Shown piece by piece: positions 17,957-30,739 of a DNA stretch of 64,000 bases (position 1 is its first letter; each line of letters starts with the position of its first letter). The notes beneath the pieces were generated by a model, which was given only the letters and a program-made list of their open reading frames with translations, made no database searches and was not told where the DNA came from. The position numbers were made by a program, and so were the translations under genes. Source of the stretch: Pseudomonas alloputida (lineage in GTDB: Bacteria; Pseudomonadota; Gammaproteobacteria; Pseudomonadales; Pseudomonadaceae); the NCBI RefSeq assembly GCF_021283545.2, contig NZ_CP128540.1, forward strand, positions 2,329,501 through 2,393,500, written 5' to 3'.

Positions 17957-20122
17957 ATGTCGCTTTCCAGTGGTTCGATGCAGTTATCGTCGAGTGAAAA
18001 GGGCTGGCTGCCGTGGTTCGGCAAAACCGGCAAATTCAGCATGGGCTGGGCGTGCCGCCTTAACCGGGCCAGTTACCCGCAGGTCGAGCAAACCTTCGAA
18101 GCCATCGCCCAGACCCGAGTGCAGTTGCTGCATGAGTGGGTGCGCGAACAGTGGGAGCACCTGGCCGACCTGGCCGAGCAGGTGGCGCCCGGGCTCGCTC
18201 AAGTCGATAGCGCGATGTTGCGCAACACGCTGGCCCAGGCGGAGGACTTTTCCGAACTGTTTGTCGTCGATGTGCACGGCAGCGTCACCGCTTCGACCTG
18301 GCCCCAGCGTGGCACGCCACGTATCGAGTATTTGGCAGCTCTGGCGCAGGGGCTGAAAGCACCGTTTCTGCACGGGCCCTACAGCGACTCGCTGACCTTG
18401 CAGATCGGCCCGTCTTCCTCGCGCTTCCACGATGAAGTCACGTTGATGTTCTACCAGCCCCTCATGCACGAGGGCAAAGTGCTGGGTTGTCTGTGTGGGC
18501 GGGTGCCCAACGATGTGCTGGGTGACCTGATCCAGCGCGAGGCAGGGCACATTTACCCCGAGTCGGGCGACAACTACCTGTTCATGGCGCAATCGCGCTT
18601 CGACCCTGGCATACAGCCCGGTACCGCGTTGTCCCGCTCGCGTTTCGAGGACGCCACTTTCACCCATGGCGAAAACCTCAAGAACGGTGTGCACACGCCC
18701 TGGGCCACTGTACAGGTCCAGCGCCATACCGAGCTGGAGCTTCGTTTCACCGACCCTTCCACGCGGGAACTGCACCCTGGCGTGAGGGAGACGATCAGGC
18801 GGGGTGCCAACCTGTTCGTGACCTACCCCGGCTATTCGGACTACCGTCATGTGCCAGTGGTGGGCAAGGGCGTTACCTTCCAGTTGCCGGGCTCGCCCGA
18901 CCGCTGGGGCATGATGTGCGAGGCGGACCTGGAGGAGGTCTACCGCCGGCGTTCGCTGAGCTACGGGTTGATGAAACCCTATGTGGCGATCATGGCGGGG
19001 CTGTTCGGCTGCAATTACCTGGTGCAGCACTATGCAGGCCTGCCGCAAGGACTGACTGACGTGATCGAGGCCTTGAGCATGCTGGGCGCCACCTTGTTGT
19101 TTGGCGTGCTCGGGCCCAAGCGCCTGGCCGCGAGGTTGAATGGTATGAGCAGTGTGCTATGCACCATCGCCGAGGGTGAAGGCAACCTGCGCCAGCGCCT
19201 GGATACCAGCACCTTGGCCAATGATGAGAGCGGCGACATGGCACGCTGGATCAACAGCTTCATCGACCGCCTGGACGCGGTGGCCGGGCAGGTGGTCAAG
19301 GCCAGCCGCACGGTCGGCAGCACCAACCAGATGATGCTCGGGCGCAGCCAGGAGGCCAGCGTAAGCTCCGCCGACGTGGCCGACGCCGTGCACCAGATGA
19401 TGATCATCATGGAAGAGCAACTCGGCGAACTGCAGCAGGCCTCGGTCAGCGCCGAGCAGATGAAGCAGGCCATGGACGAAGTGGTCAGCCGCGCACGCGC
19501 GCAGTACCAGGCGGTGCAGGCGGGCACGCAGTCGATCCGCGATGTGGTGGCGCGCTCATCATCCAGCGTGCAGCGGCTCGACAGCCGCATGGTCGAGATC
19601 GACAACATCACCGGGTTGATCAGCGAAATCACCAACCAGACCAACCTGCTGGCGCTCAATGCCGCCATCGAGGCGGCGCGTGCCGGGGAGCATGGCCGTG
19701 GCTTCGCGGTGGTGGCCGACGAGGTGCGCAGCCTGGCCGCACGCACCTCGCGTGCCGCCGACGACATTCGCCACATGGTCGAGAGCCTGCAGGGCGAAAC
19801 CCGGCAGGCGGTAAGCTTCATGGAGCAGGGCGTGCAGGACGTCGACAACAGCCTGCGCCTGGCGGAGGACGCTTCTTCCGAAAATGTACAGCTGCACCAG
19901 GCGGTGGAGAGCATGTTCGCCATTATCCAGCAGCTCAACCGTCGCAGCGTGGAATACGGCAAGACGATCGAGCAGGTCAACCAGTCCTCCAGCGAGATGC
20001 GCCAGACCGCCCTGGTGCTGCAAAGCAGTGCGCAGAAGGTGAAGGTGGATGCTGGCAAGTTGCAGAAGCTGGTGGGGCAGTTCGAAGTCAGTGATGATGG
20101 CGAACGAGGCGTCGCTGCTTGA
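17957..20122 (+). CDS. Methyl-accepting chemotaxis protein
   Basis: About 721 residues. The C-terminal signalling domain is unmistakable: [20 protein letters not shown] followed by [20 protein letters not shown] and [16 protein letters not shown]. The only membrane segments are two closely spaced helices mid-protein ([17 protein letters not shown] and [18 protein letters not shown]). The roughly 330-residue N-terminal region has no membrane anchor before it, so the sensor may be cytoplasmic. Several ATGs (17936, 17945, 17957, 17978) are possible and none has a strong ribosome site. It sits between pca and nic genes, so an aromatic or pyridine signal is plausible but unproven. Confidence 0.9.
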   Translation: MSLSSGSMQLSSSEKGWLPWFGKTGKFSMGWACRLNRASYPQVEQTFEAIAQTRVQLLHEWVREQWEHLADLAEQVAPGLAQVDSAMLRNTLAQAEDFSELFVVDVHGSVTASTWPQRGTPRIEYLAALAQGLKAPFLHGPYSDSLTLQIGPSSSRFHDEVTLMFYQPLMHEGKVLGCLCGRVPNDVLGDLIQREAGHIYPESGDNYLFMAQSRFDPGIQPGTALSRSRFEDATFTHGENLKNGVHTPWATVQVQRHTELELRFTDPSTRELHPGVRETIRRGANLFVTYPGYSDYRHVPVVGKGVTFQLPGSPDRWGMMCEADLEEVYRRRSLSYGLMKPYVAIMAGLFGCNYLVQHYAGLPQGLTDVIEALSMLGATLLFGVLGPKRLAARLNGMSSVLCTIAEGEGNLRQRLDTSTLANDESGDMARWINSFIDRLDAVAGQVVKASRTVGSTNQMMLGRSQEASVSSADVADAVHQMMIIMEEQLGELQQASVSAEQMKQAMDEVVSRARAQYQAVQAGTQSIRDVVARSSSSVQRLDSRMVEIDNITGLISEITNQTNLLALNAAIEAARAGEHGRGFAVVADEVRSLAARTSRAADDIRHMVESLQGETRQAVSFMEQGVQDVDNSLRLAEDASSENVQLHQAVESMFAIIQQLNRRSVEYGKTIEQVNQSSSEMRQTALVLQSSAQKVKVDAGKLQKLVGQFEVSDDGERGVAA

Positions 20123-20326
20123 GTAACGCACCTGTCCGGTAACCCGGGAGCCCGTCATGATCCGGCTGGCTGTACCTGCCAATGATCAGGTGCAAGCCAG
20201 CCCCGATGACTGCTGACTTCCAGGCCGGTAGCGGACGGAGAGCGGGTTTGCCCAGCCGAAAAAGCCGCGCAATGGCTCAATGTCTGTGGCAGTGTTGGGT
20301 ATCTGGCCAGCCCCACAGGGACCGAC

Positions 20327-20965
20327 ATGCAAACTCGCAAAACCGGTGTTCGCGCCCAGCAGGCCGACCGTACCCGGGACAATATTCTCAAGGCCGCAGT
20401 GAAGGTCTTCAGCAAGGAAGGCTTCACTGGCGGGCGCATCGAGCAGATCTCCACGCTGGCCAAGTCCAACGACCGGATGATCTATTACTACTTCGGTAGC
20501 AAGGAAAAGCTGTTCATCAGTGTGCTGGAACACATCTATGCCAGCTTCAACCAGGCCGAAGCGAAGCTGCGCCTCGACCTCGCCGACCCTGAGCAGGCCC
20601 TGCGCGAGCTGGTGGCGTTTATCTGGGACTATTATGTGCGCCACCCCGAATTCGTCACCATCCTCGCCACCGAAAACCTTCACCAGGGCTTGCACGCGCG
20701 CAAGTCGCAAAACCTCAGGGCGCTGTCCGGCGAAGCGGTCGGCGTGCTGCGGCCGATCATCGAGGCAGGACAGGCAAAGGGCCTGTTCCGTGACGATATC
20801 TGCATTACCCACGCCTACCTGATGATTGCCTCGCTCTGCTACTTCTATAACTCCAACCGCCATACGCTCAGCTCGTTCCTGGCCGTGGACCTGGCCGACA
20901 AACAGGCCAAAGCCGATTGGCTGACCTTCATCAGTGACCTTGCGCTGCGCGGCTTGCGCCGCTGA
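20327..20965 (+). CDS. nicS: TetR-type regulator of the nic genes
   Basis: 212 residues. The N-terminal helix-turn-helix is RDNILKAAVKVFSKEGFTGG followed by RIEQISTLAKSNDRMIYYYF and GSKEKLF. Position (next to nicBA, convergent, 3 bp between stop codons) and sequence match NicS of P. putida. NicS represses nicAB and is released by nicotinate or 6-hydroxynicotinate. Its operator is expected upstream of nicA, over 4 kb away. Confidence 0.9.
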   Translation: MQTRKTGVRAQQADRTRDNILKAAVKVFSKEGFTGGRIEQISTLAKSNDRMIYYYFGSKEKLFISVLEHIYASFNQAEAKLRLDLADPEQALRELVAFIWDYYVRHPEFVTILATENLHQGLHARKSQNLRALSGEAVGVLRPIIEAGQAKGLFRDDICITHAYLMIASLCYFYNSNRHTLSSFLAVDLADKQAKADWLTFISDLALRGLRR

Positions 20966-20968
20966 GCC

Positions 20969-23900
20969 TCAGTGGCTGCCAGGGTTGGCGCGTACCTGCG
21001 CAGCCTTGGACGCCAGCCCTTGCCAGGCCGGTTTGTCGGCGGCAAAACGATGGCGCAGGTAGGCCGCGAGGTCGGCTACCTGGCGGTCCGACAGGCTGTC
21101 CTTGAAACCAGGCATGTAGCCCAGGTCGCGGGTTGCCGGCGTCGGAATGCCGTGCAGCACCACGCGCAGCAGGTTGTCCGGCAGGTCGCTGTGGACGTTG
21201 CTGTTGACCGCCATCGACGGGCTGACGCCAAACAACTTCGGCCCCAGCCCATCACTGTGGCAGCCCAGGCACGCACCTTTGAATACCCGCTCGCCGTTGC
21301 TCAGCGACACGTGCGTGTCCACCTGGGGCGCGGCATTGGCGGCCAGTGCCTGCGGCTCGCCCTCCAGGGAACTGAGGTAGTGGGCGATGGCGCGCACGTC
21401 GCTTTTTGGCAGGGTGGCAAGCTCACTGACCACCGGGCCCATGGGGCCGGCCGCCACGCCGTGTTTTTCGGAGAAGCCGGTGCTGAGGTAGTTGAACAAC
21501 TCGTCTTCGCTCCACGGCGTCGATGACTTGCCCAGGGCATTCAAGGCCGGGGCCTCCCAGCCATCGACCATGCCGCCAGCAAGGTAGCTGCTACCGCCTT
21601 TTTCTGCGCCCATCAGGTTGCGCGGCGAATGGCAGGCCGTGCAGTGGCCCAGGCCGTCGACCAGGTAGGCACCGCGGTTCCACTGCGCGCTGCGCTGCGG
21701 GTCGGGCTGGTATTCGCCGCGTTGCAGAAACCGCGCATTCCAGCCGGCCATCAGCGGCCGCTGGTTGAACGGGAAGCGCATCTGGTTGGCGGGCGCTTCC
21801 TGGCGTACCGGTGTTTGCGACATCAGGTAGGCATACAGCGCTTGCATGTCGGCGTCGTTGATGTTGCGAAACGAGGTGTAGGGAAACGCCGGGTACAGGT
21901 GCCGGCCATCGCGGCTGATACCTTCGCGCATGGCCCGCTCGAAGGCGGCGAAGGACCAGCGGCCGATACCGGTTTCCGGGTCGGGGGTGATATTGGTGCT
22001 GTACAACGTGCCGAAAGGCGTATCCATTGCCAGCCCCCCGGCATTGGCCTTGCCGCCGCTGACCGTATGGCACACGGCGCAGTCGCCGGCCGCCGCCACC
22101 TGGCGCCCGCGCTCGAGCATGGCGGCGCTCCAGCTGCCGACACCAGGTGGCGTTACCGGGGCGATTTCGGCGCGCCAGGGCAAGGCGGTGGCAAGCATGC
22201 CCAATGCGGCGCCGAACACCCCGGCCAGCGAGCCGAACCACCACTTCGAACGCTTGGTTGACGGCTGCGCTGGCGCGGGCGCATCTGGCCCTTGGCCTTC
22301 GCCACCGAGCGCAGCACGCACGCGTTCGGCTGTGATCGGCAGCTCGCGAAAACGAATGCCGGTGGCGTCGAAAATGGCATTGGCGATGGCCGCTGCGCTG
22401 GGTACCGAGGCTGACTCGCCACTGCCCATTGGCGGCTCGTGCTGGCGCGGCAGCATCATCACGTCGATAGCCGGCAGCTCGGGGAAGGTCAGGATCGGGT
22501 AGCCGCCCCATTCCTTGCTCGCCACTGTCGATTCCTCGAAACTGACCTGCTCCTTGAGTACCCGGCTGGTGGACTGGATGACGTTACCGTGGATCTGGTG
22601 ACGCACACCCTCGGGGTTGACCATCATCCCGGCATCGTGGCCGATCACCACGCGGGTGACGGCCACTTCGCCCGTGCGCCGGTCCACTGCGACATCAGCC
22701 ACCCAGGCTGCCCAGGCCGCGCCGAAGCCGGGAAATTTACTGTGGATATAGCGCGCATAGGCAAAACCCCGGCCGCGCAGCACATCACCTTCGGCCTGTG
22801 TCTGCATGGGCCGGGTATGCGGCTGCCATTGCGCGCGTTCAGCAGTGGCTTTGACCAGGTCGATGGCGCGCGGGTCGGACAGGTGCTTGAGGCGATATTC
22901 GACCGGGTCGACGCCAGCGGCGAAGGCCAGTTCATCGATGTACGACTCATGGGCGAAGCTGTTGGGCATGGCCGACACACCCCGCATCCATGAGGCACGC
23001 ACCAGTGGCGTCATGTCATTGATGGTGACGCGCATGTGTTCGTAATCGTAAGGCGGGATCGACGTGCGATCGCCCATCTCGAACAGCGCCGGCACCGGTT
23101 CCACGGCACCGGTCAGCAGCAGGGCCAGGGTGGGCGCGCCATTGGACGGGTAGCTGGTCTGGAAGTCATAGGCGGCCACGCTGCCATCGGCGTTCAGGCC
23201 GCCGTCGATTTCCATCAGTTGCGCGGTGCCCTTGGGCTCCCACACGTGTTCCTGTTCGCGGGTCAGCTGCACCCGCACCGGGCGCTGCACCGCACGCGAC
23301 AGCAGCACCGCGTCGGCGCACACGTCATCGGCGCAGTTGCGGCCATAACAACCGGCTGCTTCCATGCGAATGATCTCGATGCGTGCTTCATCGCACGCCA
23401 GCAGCCAGGCCAGGTCTGCGCGCAGCAGGTGCGGGTTCTGCGTACCTGACCACACGCGGATCTGCCCTGCGGTGAAGTCGGCCAGTGCACATGATGGGCC
23501 GATCGATGCGTGCAGCTGGTAAGGCCACAGGTAGCTGCGGCTCAGGCGCTGGCTGGCATTGGCGATGCCGCCGTCGACATCGCCCTGGTCCAGCACGGTG
23601 CGCTGCACGCGCGGGTTGTCGCGGATGGCCTGGGCGACATCGCTAAGGTCGGGCAGCTTGCCTGTGAATGGCTTCCAGCTGACTTTCAGCTCATGGGCTG
23701 CACGGATGGCTTGCTCTTCGCGCTCTGCCACCACACCGACGAAGTCGCGGATGACCACCACGGCGACCACGCCGGGTAGATGGGCGATGGAAGACTCATC
23801 CACCGCCAGCAAGCTGTTGCCGACAAAGTCGCCGCTGTCATGGCCGGCATAGGGCGGGCGGATGACCCGACCGTGAAGCATGTTGGGCAGGCGCATGTCG

Positions 23901-24532
23901 TGCACATAGGTCAGCTCGCCGGTGGCCTTGCCAGGGATGTCTACTCGAGGGGCGCTGCGCCCGACCAGGCGGTAGTCCTCGATGGCCTTGAGCGGGGCGT
24001 CGTCGGCAATGTGCAGCTGGTGGTTCTTGCCTTGCACCAGTTCGGCAAAGCTCAGCGTGCTGCCGTTACTGGCGATAACCGTGCCGTCTTCAATGCGCAG
24101 CATTTCGGGCGGGCAGCCAAGGCGTAGGGCGGCCTGTTGCAACAGATAGCGTCGCGCTGTGGCTGCGGCCTTGCGCAGCGGTACCGCGGAAATCTGCAGG
24201 GTGGCGCTGGCAATGGTCGCGCCCTGGTTGGGTGCCCGCTCGGTGTCGCCCAGCACCATGTGCACCTGGTCCATGCGCAGGTCCAGCTCTTCGGCGACGA
24301 TTTGCGCCAGCGAGGTACGGATGCCAGTGCCCAGGTCGACATGACCATTGAAGGCGTAGACCATGCCGTCGTCGCTGACCGCGATGAACAGCGCCAGCTC
24401 ACGTTCCTTGACTGTAGGTGTCACGCCCTTGGCCACAGGGCCTGAGGGCGGGGTGATCTGGTCGACGATCAGCAACACGCCGGTCTTGGCCAGCAGTTGG
24501 TCGCGGCTGGGCACCTGTTGTGAGTGGTTCAT
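20969..24532 (-). CDS. nicB: Nicotinate dehydrogenase subunit B (molybdopterin plus cytochrome c)
   Basis: 1187 residues. The N-terminal two-thirds is a molybdopterin-binding hydroxylase of the isoquinoline-1-oxidoreductase/aldehyde-oxidase type. A hydrophobic helix (WWFGSLAGVFGAALGMLATA) links it to a C-terminal section with three haem-binding motifs: CAVCH, CTACH and CLGCH. With NicA it hydroxylates nicotinate to 6-hydroxynicotinate and passes electrons by cytochrome c to the membrane chain. The ATG overlaps the nicA stop (ATGA), so synthesis is coupled. Confidence 0.96.
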   Translation of the reverse strand: MNHSQQVPSRDQLLAKTGVLLIVDQITPPSGPVAKGVTPTVKERELALFIAVSDDGMVYAFNGHVDLGTGIRTSLAQIVAEELDLRMDQVHMVLGDTERAPNQGATIASATLQISAVPLRKAAATARRYLLQQAALRLGCPPEMLRIEDGTVIASNGSTLSFAELVQGKNHQLHIADDAPLKAIEDYRLVGRSAPRVDIPGKATGELTYVHDMRLPNMLHGRVIRPPYAGHDSGDFVGNSLLAVDESSIAHLPGVVAVVVIRDFVGVVAEREEQAIRAAHELKVSWKPFTGKLPDLSDVAQAIRDNPRVQRTVLDQGDVDGGIANASQRLSRSYLWPYQLHASIGPSCALADFTAGQIRVWSGTQNPHLLRADLAWLLACDEARIEIIRMEAAGCYGRNCADDVCADAVLLSRAVQRPVRVQLTREQEHVWEPKGTAQLMEIDGGLNADGSVAAYDFQTSYPSNGAPTLALLLTGAVEPVPALFEMGDRTSIPPYDYEHMRVTINDMTPLVRASWMRGVSAMPNSFAHESYIDELAFAAGVDPVEYRLKHLSDPRAIDLVKATAERAQWQPHTRPMQTQAEGDVLRGRGFAYARYIHSKFPGFGAAWAAWVADVAVDRRTGEVAVTRVVIGHDAGMMVNPEGVRHQIHGNVIQSTSRVLKEQVSFEESTVASKEWGGYPILTFPELPAIDVMMLPRQHEPPMGSGESASVPSAAAIANAIFDATGIRFRELPITAERVRAALGGEGQGPDAPAPAQPSTKRSKWWFGSLAGVFGAALGMLATALPWRAEIAPVTPPGVGSWSAAMLERGRQVAAAGDCAVCHTVSGGKANAGGLAMDTPFGTLYSTNITPDPETGIGRWSFAAFERAMREGISRDGRHLYPAFPYTSFRNINDADMQALYAYLMSQTPVRQEAPANQMRFPFNQRPLMAGWNARFLQRGEYQPDPQRSAQWNRGAYLVDGLGHCTACHSPRNLMGAEKGGSSYLAGGMVDGWEAPALNALGKSSTPWSEDELFNYLSTGFSEKHGVAAGPMGPVVSELATLPKSDVRAIAHYLSSLEGEPQALAANAAPQVDTHVSLSNGERVFKGACLGCHSDGLGPKLFGVSPSMAVNSNVHSDLPDNLLRVVLHGIPTPATRDLGYMPGFKDSLSDRQVADLAAYLRHRFAADKPAWQGLASKAAQVRANPGSH

Positions 24533-25002
24533 GGCTTTCTCCGGGTCTCGGCAGCGCGGCGCACGGCGCGCAGGATTTCGACGTGGGTGCCGCAGCGGCA
24601 CAGGTTGGCGGACAGCTCATTGCGAATCTGTTCGTCGCTGGGCTCGGGAATGCGATCGAGCAGGGCCTTGGCGGTCATGATCATGCCGTTCATGCAGTAA
24701 CCACACTGGGCCGCCTGCTCGTCGATGAACGCCTGTTGCACGGGGTGCGGTGCGGCCTTGCTGCCCAGCCCTTCGAGGGTGGTGATATTGCGGCCGGCGG
24801 CGCCGGCCAAGGGGATGACGCAGGAGCGGGCGGCCACGCCGTCGATGATCACCGTACACGCCCCGCATTCGCCCAGGCCGCAGCCGTACTTGGGGCCGTT
24901 CAGGCACAGGTCGTTGCGCAGGATCAGCAGCAGCGGGGTGTCAGGCATGGCGCTGACTTCGACGGGCTGGCCGTTGACCTGCAGGGAGATGGTTGTTTGC
25001 AT
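24529..25002 (-). CDS. nicA: Nicotinate dehydrogenase subunit A ([2Fe-2S])
   Basis: 157 residues, xanthine-oxidase-type iron-sulfur subunit. The first cluster is held by CGLGECGACTVIIDG...SC (around residues 40-62) and the second by CGYCMNGMIM and LCRCGTH. It relays electrons from the molybdenum centre to the haems of NicB. The start at MQTTISLQVNGQPVEV matches the family; the long upstream extension is not coding. It is the first gene of the nicAB operon. Confidence 0.96.
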   Translation of the reverse strand: MQTTISLQVNGQPVEVSAMPDTPLLLILRNDLCLNGPKYGCGLGECGACTVIIDGVAARSCVIPLAGAAGRNITTLEGLGSKAAPHPVQQAFIDEQAAQCGYCMNGMIMTAKALLDRIPEPSDEQIRNELSANLCRCGTHVEILRAVRRAAETRRKP

Positions 25003-25443
25003 TATTGGCTCATCTCTGGAGGTTGCTTGCGCTACCAAAGGACTCAAATGACGCGAGCGTTTCGGTAAGTACTCACTACATGAAATGAGTGAGCAAGAAG
25101 CAGGCCAGAGATGAATTTGCAGAGAACTATGATGGTGGGGCAGGGATGAAGATTGTCGGCGCCCGGGAAACCGAGCGCCGCCCGCGCGGCGCATCGCGCT
25201 GTGCCGAGCCCCCGAGTTTGTGTGTGTAGGAGCGGGTTTACCCGCGAATACGGTGGTGGCGGCAACGGTGATCGGCAGGTGGAGATTGGCCAGCAGGGCC
25301 GGCCCATTCGCGGGTGAACCCGCTCCTACGGCGGCCTGTGTCCAACCACCGATGCGTGTCCAATGTGAGCGAGCTTGCTCGCGATGCGCTTGATCTCTCA
25401 GGCCGCGTATCTGTGACGGCAATGGCGGCAGTCACAACAATCT
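25003..25443. other. nicA-nicR intergenic region with REP elements
   Basis: About 440 bp with no gene. It includes the nicA promoter side (25003 upward) and three REP-type elements between 25226 and 25390. I could not identify the NicS operator with confidence. Confidence 0.6.
25226..25328. repeat. Pair of inverted REP elements
   Basis: TAGGAGCGGGTTTACCCGCG (from 25226) and, inverted, CGCGGGTGAACCCGCTCCTA (ending 25328) are P. putida-type REP sequences in opposite orientation, forming a BIME-like unit. A different REP-like palindrome, GAGCGAGCTTGCTCGC, follows at about 25369-25384. Confidence 0.85.
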
Positions 25444-25920
25444 TCAGCCCGCGTTCTCGTCGCTGTCGATCATCTTGCGCAGCAGGTACAAAATGGCAAC
25501 GCGCTCCCCGGCATTCAGGCTGCCCATGCTCAGTTCGCTGATCTGCCGGGCGCAGGGGATCATTGCATCGAGCAAGGCCGCGCCGCTTTCGGTGAGTTCG
25601 ACGATGACCTTGCGCCGGTCGCCCGGGTCTGGCGAAAGCTGCACCAGCTCGCGCGCCTTCAGGCGCTCGACGATGCCGCGGATGGTTGCCTGGTCCACCG
25701 CGGTGGCCTTGATCAGTTCAGCCTGGGAGCTGGGGCCGTGATCGCGCAGGGCGCACAGGGTGACGAACTGAATCGAGGTAAGCTGCGGGTCGCAGGCCTG
25801 CTGCTGGAAGATCGCCGTGTGCCGTTGGTAGGCCTTGCGCAGCAAGTGCCCGACCTGTTCGGTAACGTCGTAGGGGGTGTTGTCGAGCGGGGCGCTGCTG
25901 GGGGTGGTTTTTTTCGACAT
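25444..25920 (-). CDS. nicR: MarR-type regulator of nicotinate catabolism
   Basis: 158 residues starting MSKKTTPSSAPLDNTPYDVT. The winged helix is SQAELIKATAVDQATIRGIV followed by ERLKARELVQLSPDPGDRRK, the MarR signature with its DxRxxxV wing. NicR of P. putida represses nicC and nicX operons and is relieved by 6-hydroxynicotinate. It lies 70 bp downstream of nicX in the same direction and is probably co-transcribed. Confidence 0.93.
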   Translation of the reverse strand: MSKKTTPSSAPLDNTPYDVTEQVGHLLRKAYQRHTAIFQQQACDPQLTSIQFVTLCALRDHGPSSQAELIKATAVDQATIRGIVERLKARELVQLSPDPGDRRKVIVELTESGAALLDAMIPCARQISELSMGSLNAGERVAILYLLRKMIDSDENAG

Positions 25921-25990
25921 AGGATGGCTTGGGCTGGGTGGAAAGAGGCTGGCCGGCCGCCAATAGCGGAGCGCCCGGCCAGTATAACCC

Positions 25991-27043
25991 CTATCGCGCT
26001 CGCGACTCCTCTGGTGCAACCACGTCGCCGGCCAGCACTACCGCCTTGTCATCCAGGTAGATATCGCAGTTGCGCAGCGGGATGTCCAGGTGGCACGGGG
26101 TCTTGCGCTTGCCGCCGACCTCGGTGTTGGGGCCGGTGGAGAACAGGAAGTTGCCGTAGAACGCACGGGCATCCATGCACATGCCGTCGTTGCGGTCGTG
26201 CAGGCCCATGGCCGTCCATTGCGCGCGCGGCTGCAGGCCCCAGCCTATGTGCGAGATGCCGTATACCTCGGGGTCGTTGAAGTATTTCATGTAGTCACGC
26301 AGGTACTCGGCCTCGAAGCCGCCATGTATGCCGGTGATGAAGCCTTTTTCGATTTCCAGGGTGATGCGCTCGCGGCAATAGTTCTTGAACGGCAGGATGA
26401 TGTCACCCACGTCCAGCACCAGCGTGCCCTCGGCGCTGTCCTCGTTCGGCCAGGTGAACAGAAAGCCGCTGGGCCAGTGGTCCCAGCGCCCCGGTTCGTC
26501 GGCATAGCCGTACTCAGTCACGGCCGGGTACTGGCCGAGCGGGGCGTGGAAGTCGCTACCGGCCTTGGACCGCACATGCAGGCTGCGCGCCTGTTTCAAC
26601 AGGGTTTCGGCAGCCAGCACCCGGCGTTTGTCGTCTTCGGTCGGCAGCATGCGCGCCAGCACCTCGGGTGGCTCCACGGCCAGCAGGATGCGCGTGCCGG
26701 TCTTGAGAATCTGCTCCTGCTCGGGCGAGTGCAGCAGCATCATGGTGTCGACGACCAGGTCGGCGGCTTCCAGCGCCCGCTGCGCCGCCAGGTTGCCGGT
26801 CAGCGCGGTGTCGCCGCAGTAGGCCGTCATGTCGTTGCCCATGGCGGTCGGGTGGTTGAACGCCGGCAGCTCTACCGCATACACCTTGGCCTTCAAACGC
26901 TGGGCGGCCTCCATGGCGGCGTTGACCGTGCGCGGGTCGGAGTAGTGGCTCTTGAGCACGGCCACGCTCTGCGTTTCGTCCACTCGAGACAGCTTCAGTA
27001 CGTGCTCGAACATCTGGGTCAGTTGTGCATTGCTCACCGGCAT
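25991..27043 (-). CDS. nicX: 2,5-dihydroxypyridine 5,6-dioxygenase
   Basis: 350 residues, extradiol-type dioxygenase of the NicX family. The Fe(II) ligands known for the P. putida enzyme fall at the same positions here: E177 (AVTEYGY), H318 and D320 (CHLDIPL). It opens the ring of 2,5-dihydroxypyridine to N-formylmaleamate. It is divergent from nicC, sharing a 321-bp control region. Confidence 0.96.
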   Translation of the reverse strand: MPVSNAQLTQMFEHVLKLSRVDETQSVAVLKSHYSDPRTVNAAMEAAQRLKAKVYAVELPAFNHPTAMGNDMTAYCGDTALTGNLAAQRALEAADLVVDTMMLLHSPEQEQILKTGTRILLAVEPPEVLARMLPTEDDKRRVLAAETLLKQARSLHVRSKAGSDFHAPLGQYPAVTEYGYADEPGRWDHWPSGFLFTWPNEDSAEGTLVLDVGDIILPFKNYCRERITLEIEKGFITGIHGGFEAEYLRDYMKYFNDPEVYGISHIGWGLQPRAQWTAMGLHDRNDGMCMDARAFYGNFLFSTGPNTEVGGKRKTPCHLDIPLRNCDIYLDDKAVVLAGDVVAPEESRAR

Positions 27044-29316
<2,273 letters not shown>

Positions 29317-29329
29317 CGGAGCACGAGAC

Positions 29330-30082
29330 ATGACCCAGCTATACCGCATCGGCCAGATCGTGCCGAGTTCGAACACCACCATGGAAACCGAAATTCCGGC
29401 GATGCTCAACGCACGCCAGGCGATCCGCCCCGAGCGGTTCACCTTCCATTCCAGCCGCATGCGCATGAAGCAGGTGAAGAAGGAAGAACTGGCCGCGATG
29501 GACGCCGAGTCCGACCGCTGCGCAGTCGAGCTGTCCGACGCCAAGGTCGATGTGCTGGGCTATGCCTGCCTTGTGGCGATCATGGCCATGGGGCTGGGCT
29601 ATCACCGCCAATCTGAAAAGCGCCTGCAGCAGGCCACCGCCGACAATGATGCACTGGCACCGGTGATCACCAGCGCCGGGGCGCTGGTCGAGGCCTTGCA
29701 TGTGATGAAGGCCAAGCGCATTGCCATCGTCGCGCCGTACATGAAGCCGCTGACCGAGTTGGTGGTGAACTACATCCGCGAGGAAGGCTTCGAGGTGCAG
29801 GACTGGCGCGCGCTGGAAATCCCCGACAACCTCGCCGTGGCCCGTCACGACCCGGCCAACCTGCCGGGCATCGTCGCCGGCATGGACCTTGAAGGCGTCG
29901 ATGTGGTGGTGCTGTCGGCGTGCGTGCAGATGCAATCGCTGCCGGCAGTGGCCAAGGTCGAGGCGCAAACCGGCAAGCCGGTGGTCACCGCTGCAATCGC
30001 TACCACCTACGCCATGCTCAAGGCGCTGGACCTGGAGCCGATCGTGCCGGGCGCCGGTGCCTTGCTGTCGGGCGCCTACTGA
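29330..30082 (+). CDS. nicE: Maleate cis-trans isomerase
   Basis: 250 residues, Asp/Glu racemase superfamily. The two active-site cysteines are C80 (LGYACLVAI) and C198 (VLSACVQMQS), 118 residues apart as in characterised maleate isomerases. It converts maleate to fumarate, feeding the TCA cycle. The start after GGAGCACGAGAC is 13 bp past nicD. Confidence 0.95.
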   Translation: MTQLYRIGQIVPSSNTTMETEIPAMLNARQAIRPERFTFHSSRMRMKQVKKEELAAMDAESDRCAVELSDAKVDVLGYACLVAIMAMGLGYHRQSEKRLQQATADNDALAPVITSAGALVEALHVMKAKRIAIVAPYMKPLTELVVNYIREEGFEVQDWRALEIPDNLAVARHDPANLPGIVAGMDLEGVDVVVLSACVQMQSLPAVAKVEAQTGKPVVTAAIATTYAMLKALDLEPIVPGAGALLSGAY

Positions 30083-30097
30083 AATCGGGAGACGGAC

Positions 30098-30739
30098 ATG
30101 AGCGACGCACAAAGCGCCCGTGACAACTACCAGGGTGTGTGGGGCCAGCGCATCGGCTTTGGCCGCAAGCCGGCCCTGCTGATGATCGACTTCATGCAGG
30201 GCTACACCACCCCGGGCGCACCGCTGTACGCCCCGGGCGTGGTCGCGGCAGTCGAGCAGGCCGCCGGCCTGCTGGCGCTGGCCCGCGACTGCGGTACCTT
30301 GGTGGTGCATACCAACATCCGCTACCAGCCTCCGCATTTTGCTGACGGCGGCGTGTGGGTGCGCAAGGCGCCGGTGATGAAGGACATGGTCGAAGGCAAC
30401 CCGCTGGCAGCCTTTTGCGAGGCCGTTGCGCCACAGGCAGGGGAGGTGGTGCTGAGCAAACAGTACGCCAGCGCTTTCTTCGCCACCAGCCTGGCCCCGC
30501 TGCTGCATGCACAAGGTGTGGATACCGTGGTGCTGGCTGGCTGCTCGACCAGCGGCTGCATCCGCGCCAGTGCGGTGGATGCCATGCAGCACGGGTTTCG
30601 AACCATCGTGGTGCGCGAGTGTGTCGGTGACCGCCACAGCGACCCGCACGAAGCCAACCTGTTCGACATCGACAGCAAGTACGGTGATGTCGTCACCCGG
30701 CAGGATGCCATGCAGCAACTCAGGCACCTGGCCGGCTGA
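30098..30739 (+). CDS. nicF: Maleamate amidohydrolase
   Basis: 213 residues, isochorismatase-like cysteine hydrolase. The expected catalytic residues are Asp31 (LLMIDFMQGY), Lys121 (LSKQYASAF) and Cys154 in LAGCSTSGCIRASAVDA. It hydrolyses maleamate to maleate plus ammonia. It lies 15 bp after nicE. Confidence 0.95.
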   Translation: MSDAQSARDNYQGVWGQRIGFGRKPALLMIDFMQGYTTPGAPLYAPGVVAAVEQAAGLLALARDCGTLVVHTNIRYQPPHFADGGVWVRKAPVMKDMVEGNPLAAFCEAVAPQAGEVVLSKQYASAFFATSLAPLLHAQGVDTVVLAGCSTSGCIRASAVDAMQHGFRTIVVRECVGDRHSDPHEANLFDIDSKYGDVVTRQDAMQQLRHLAG

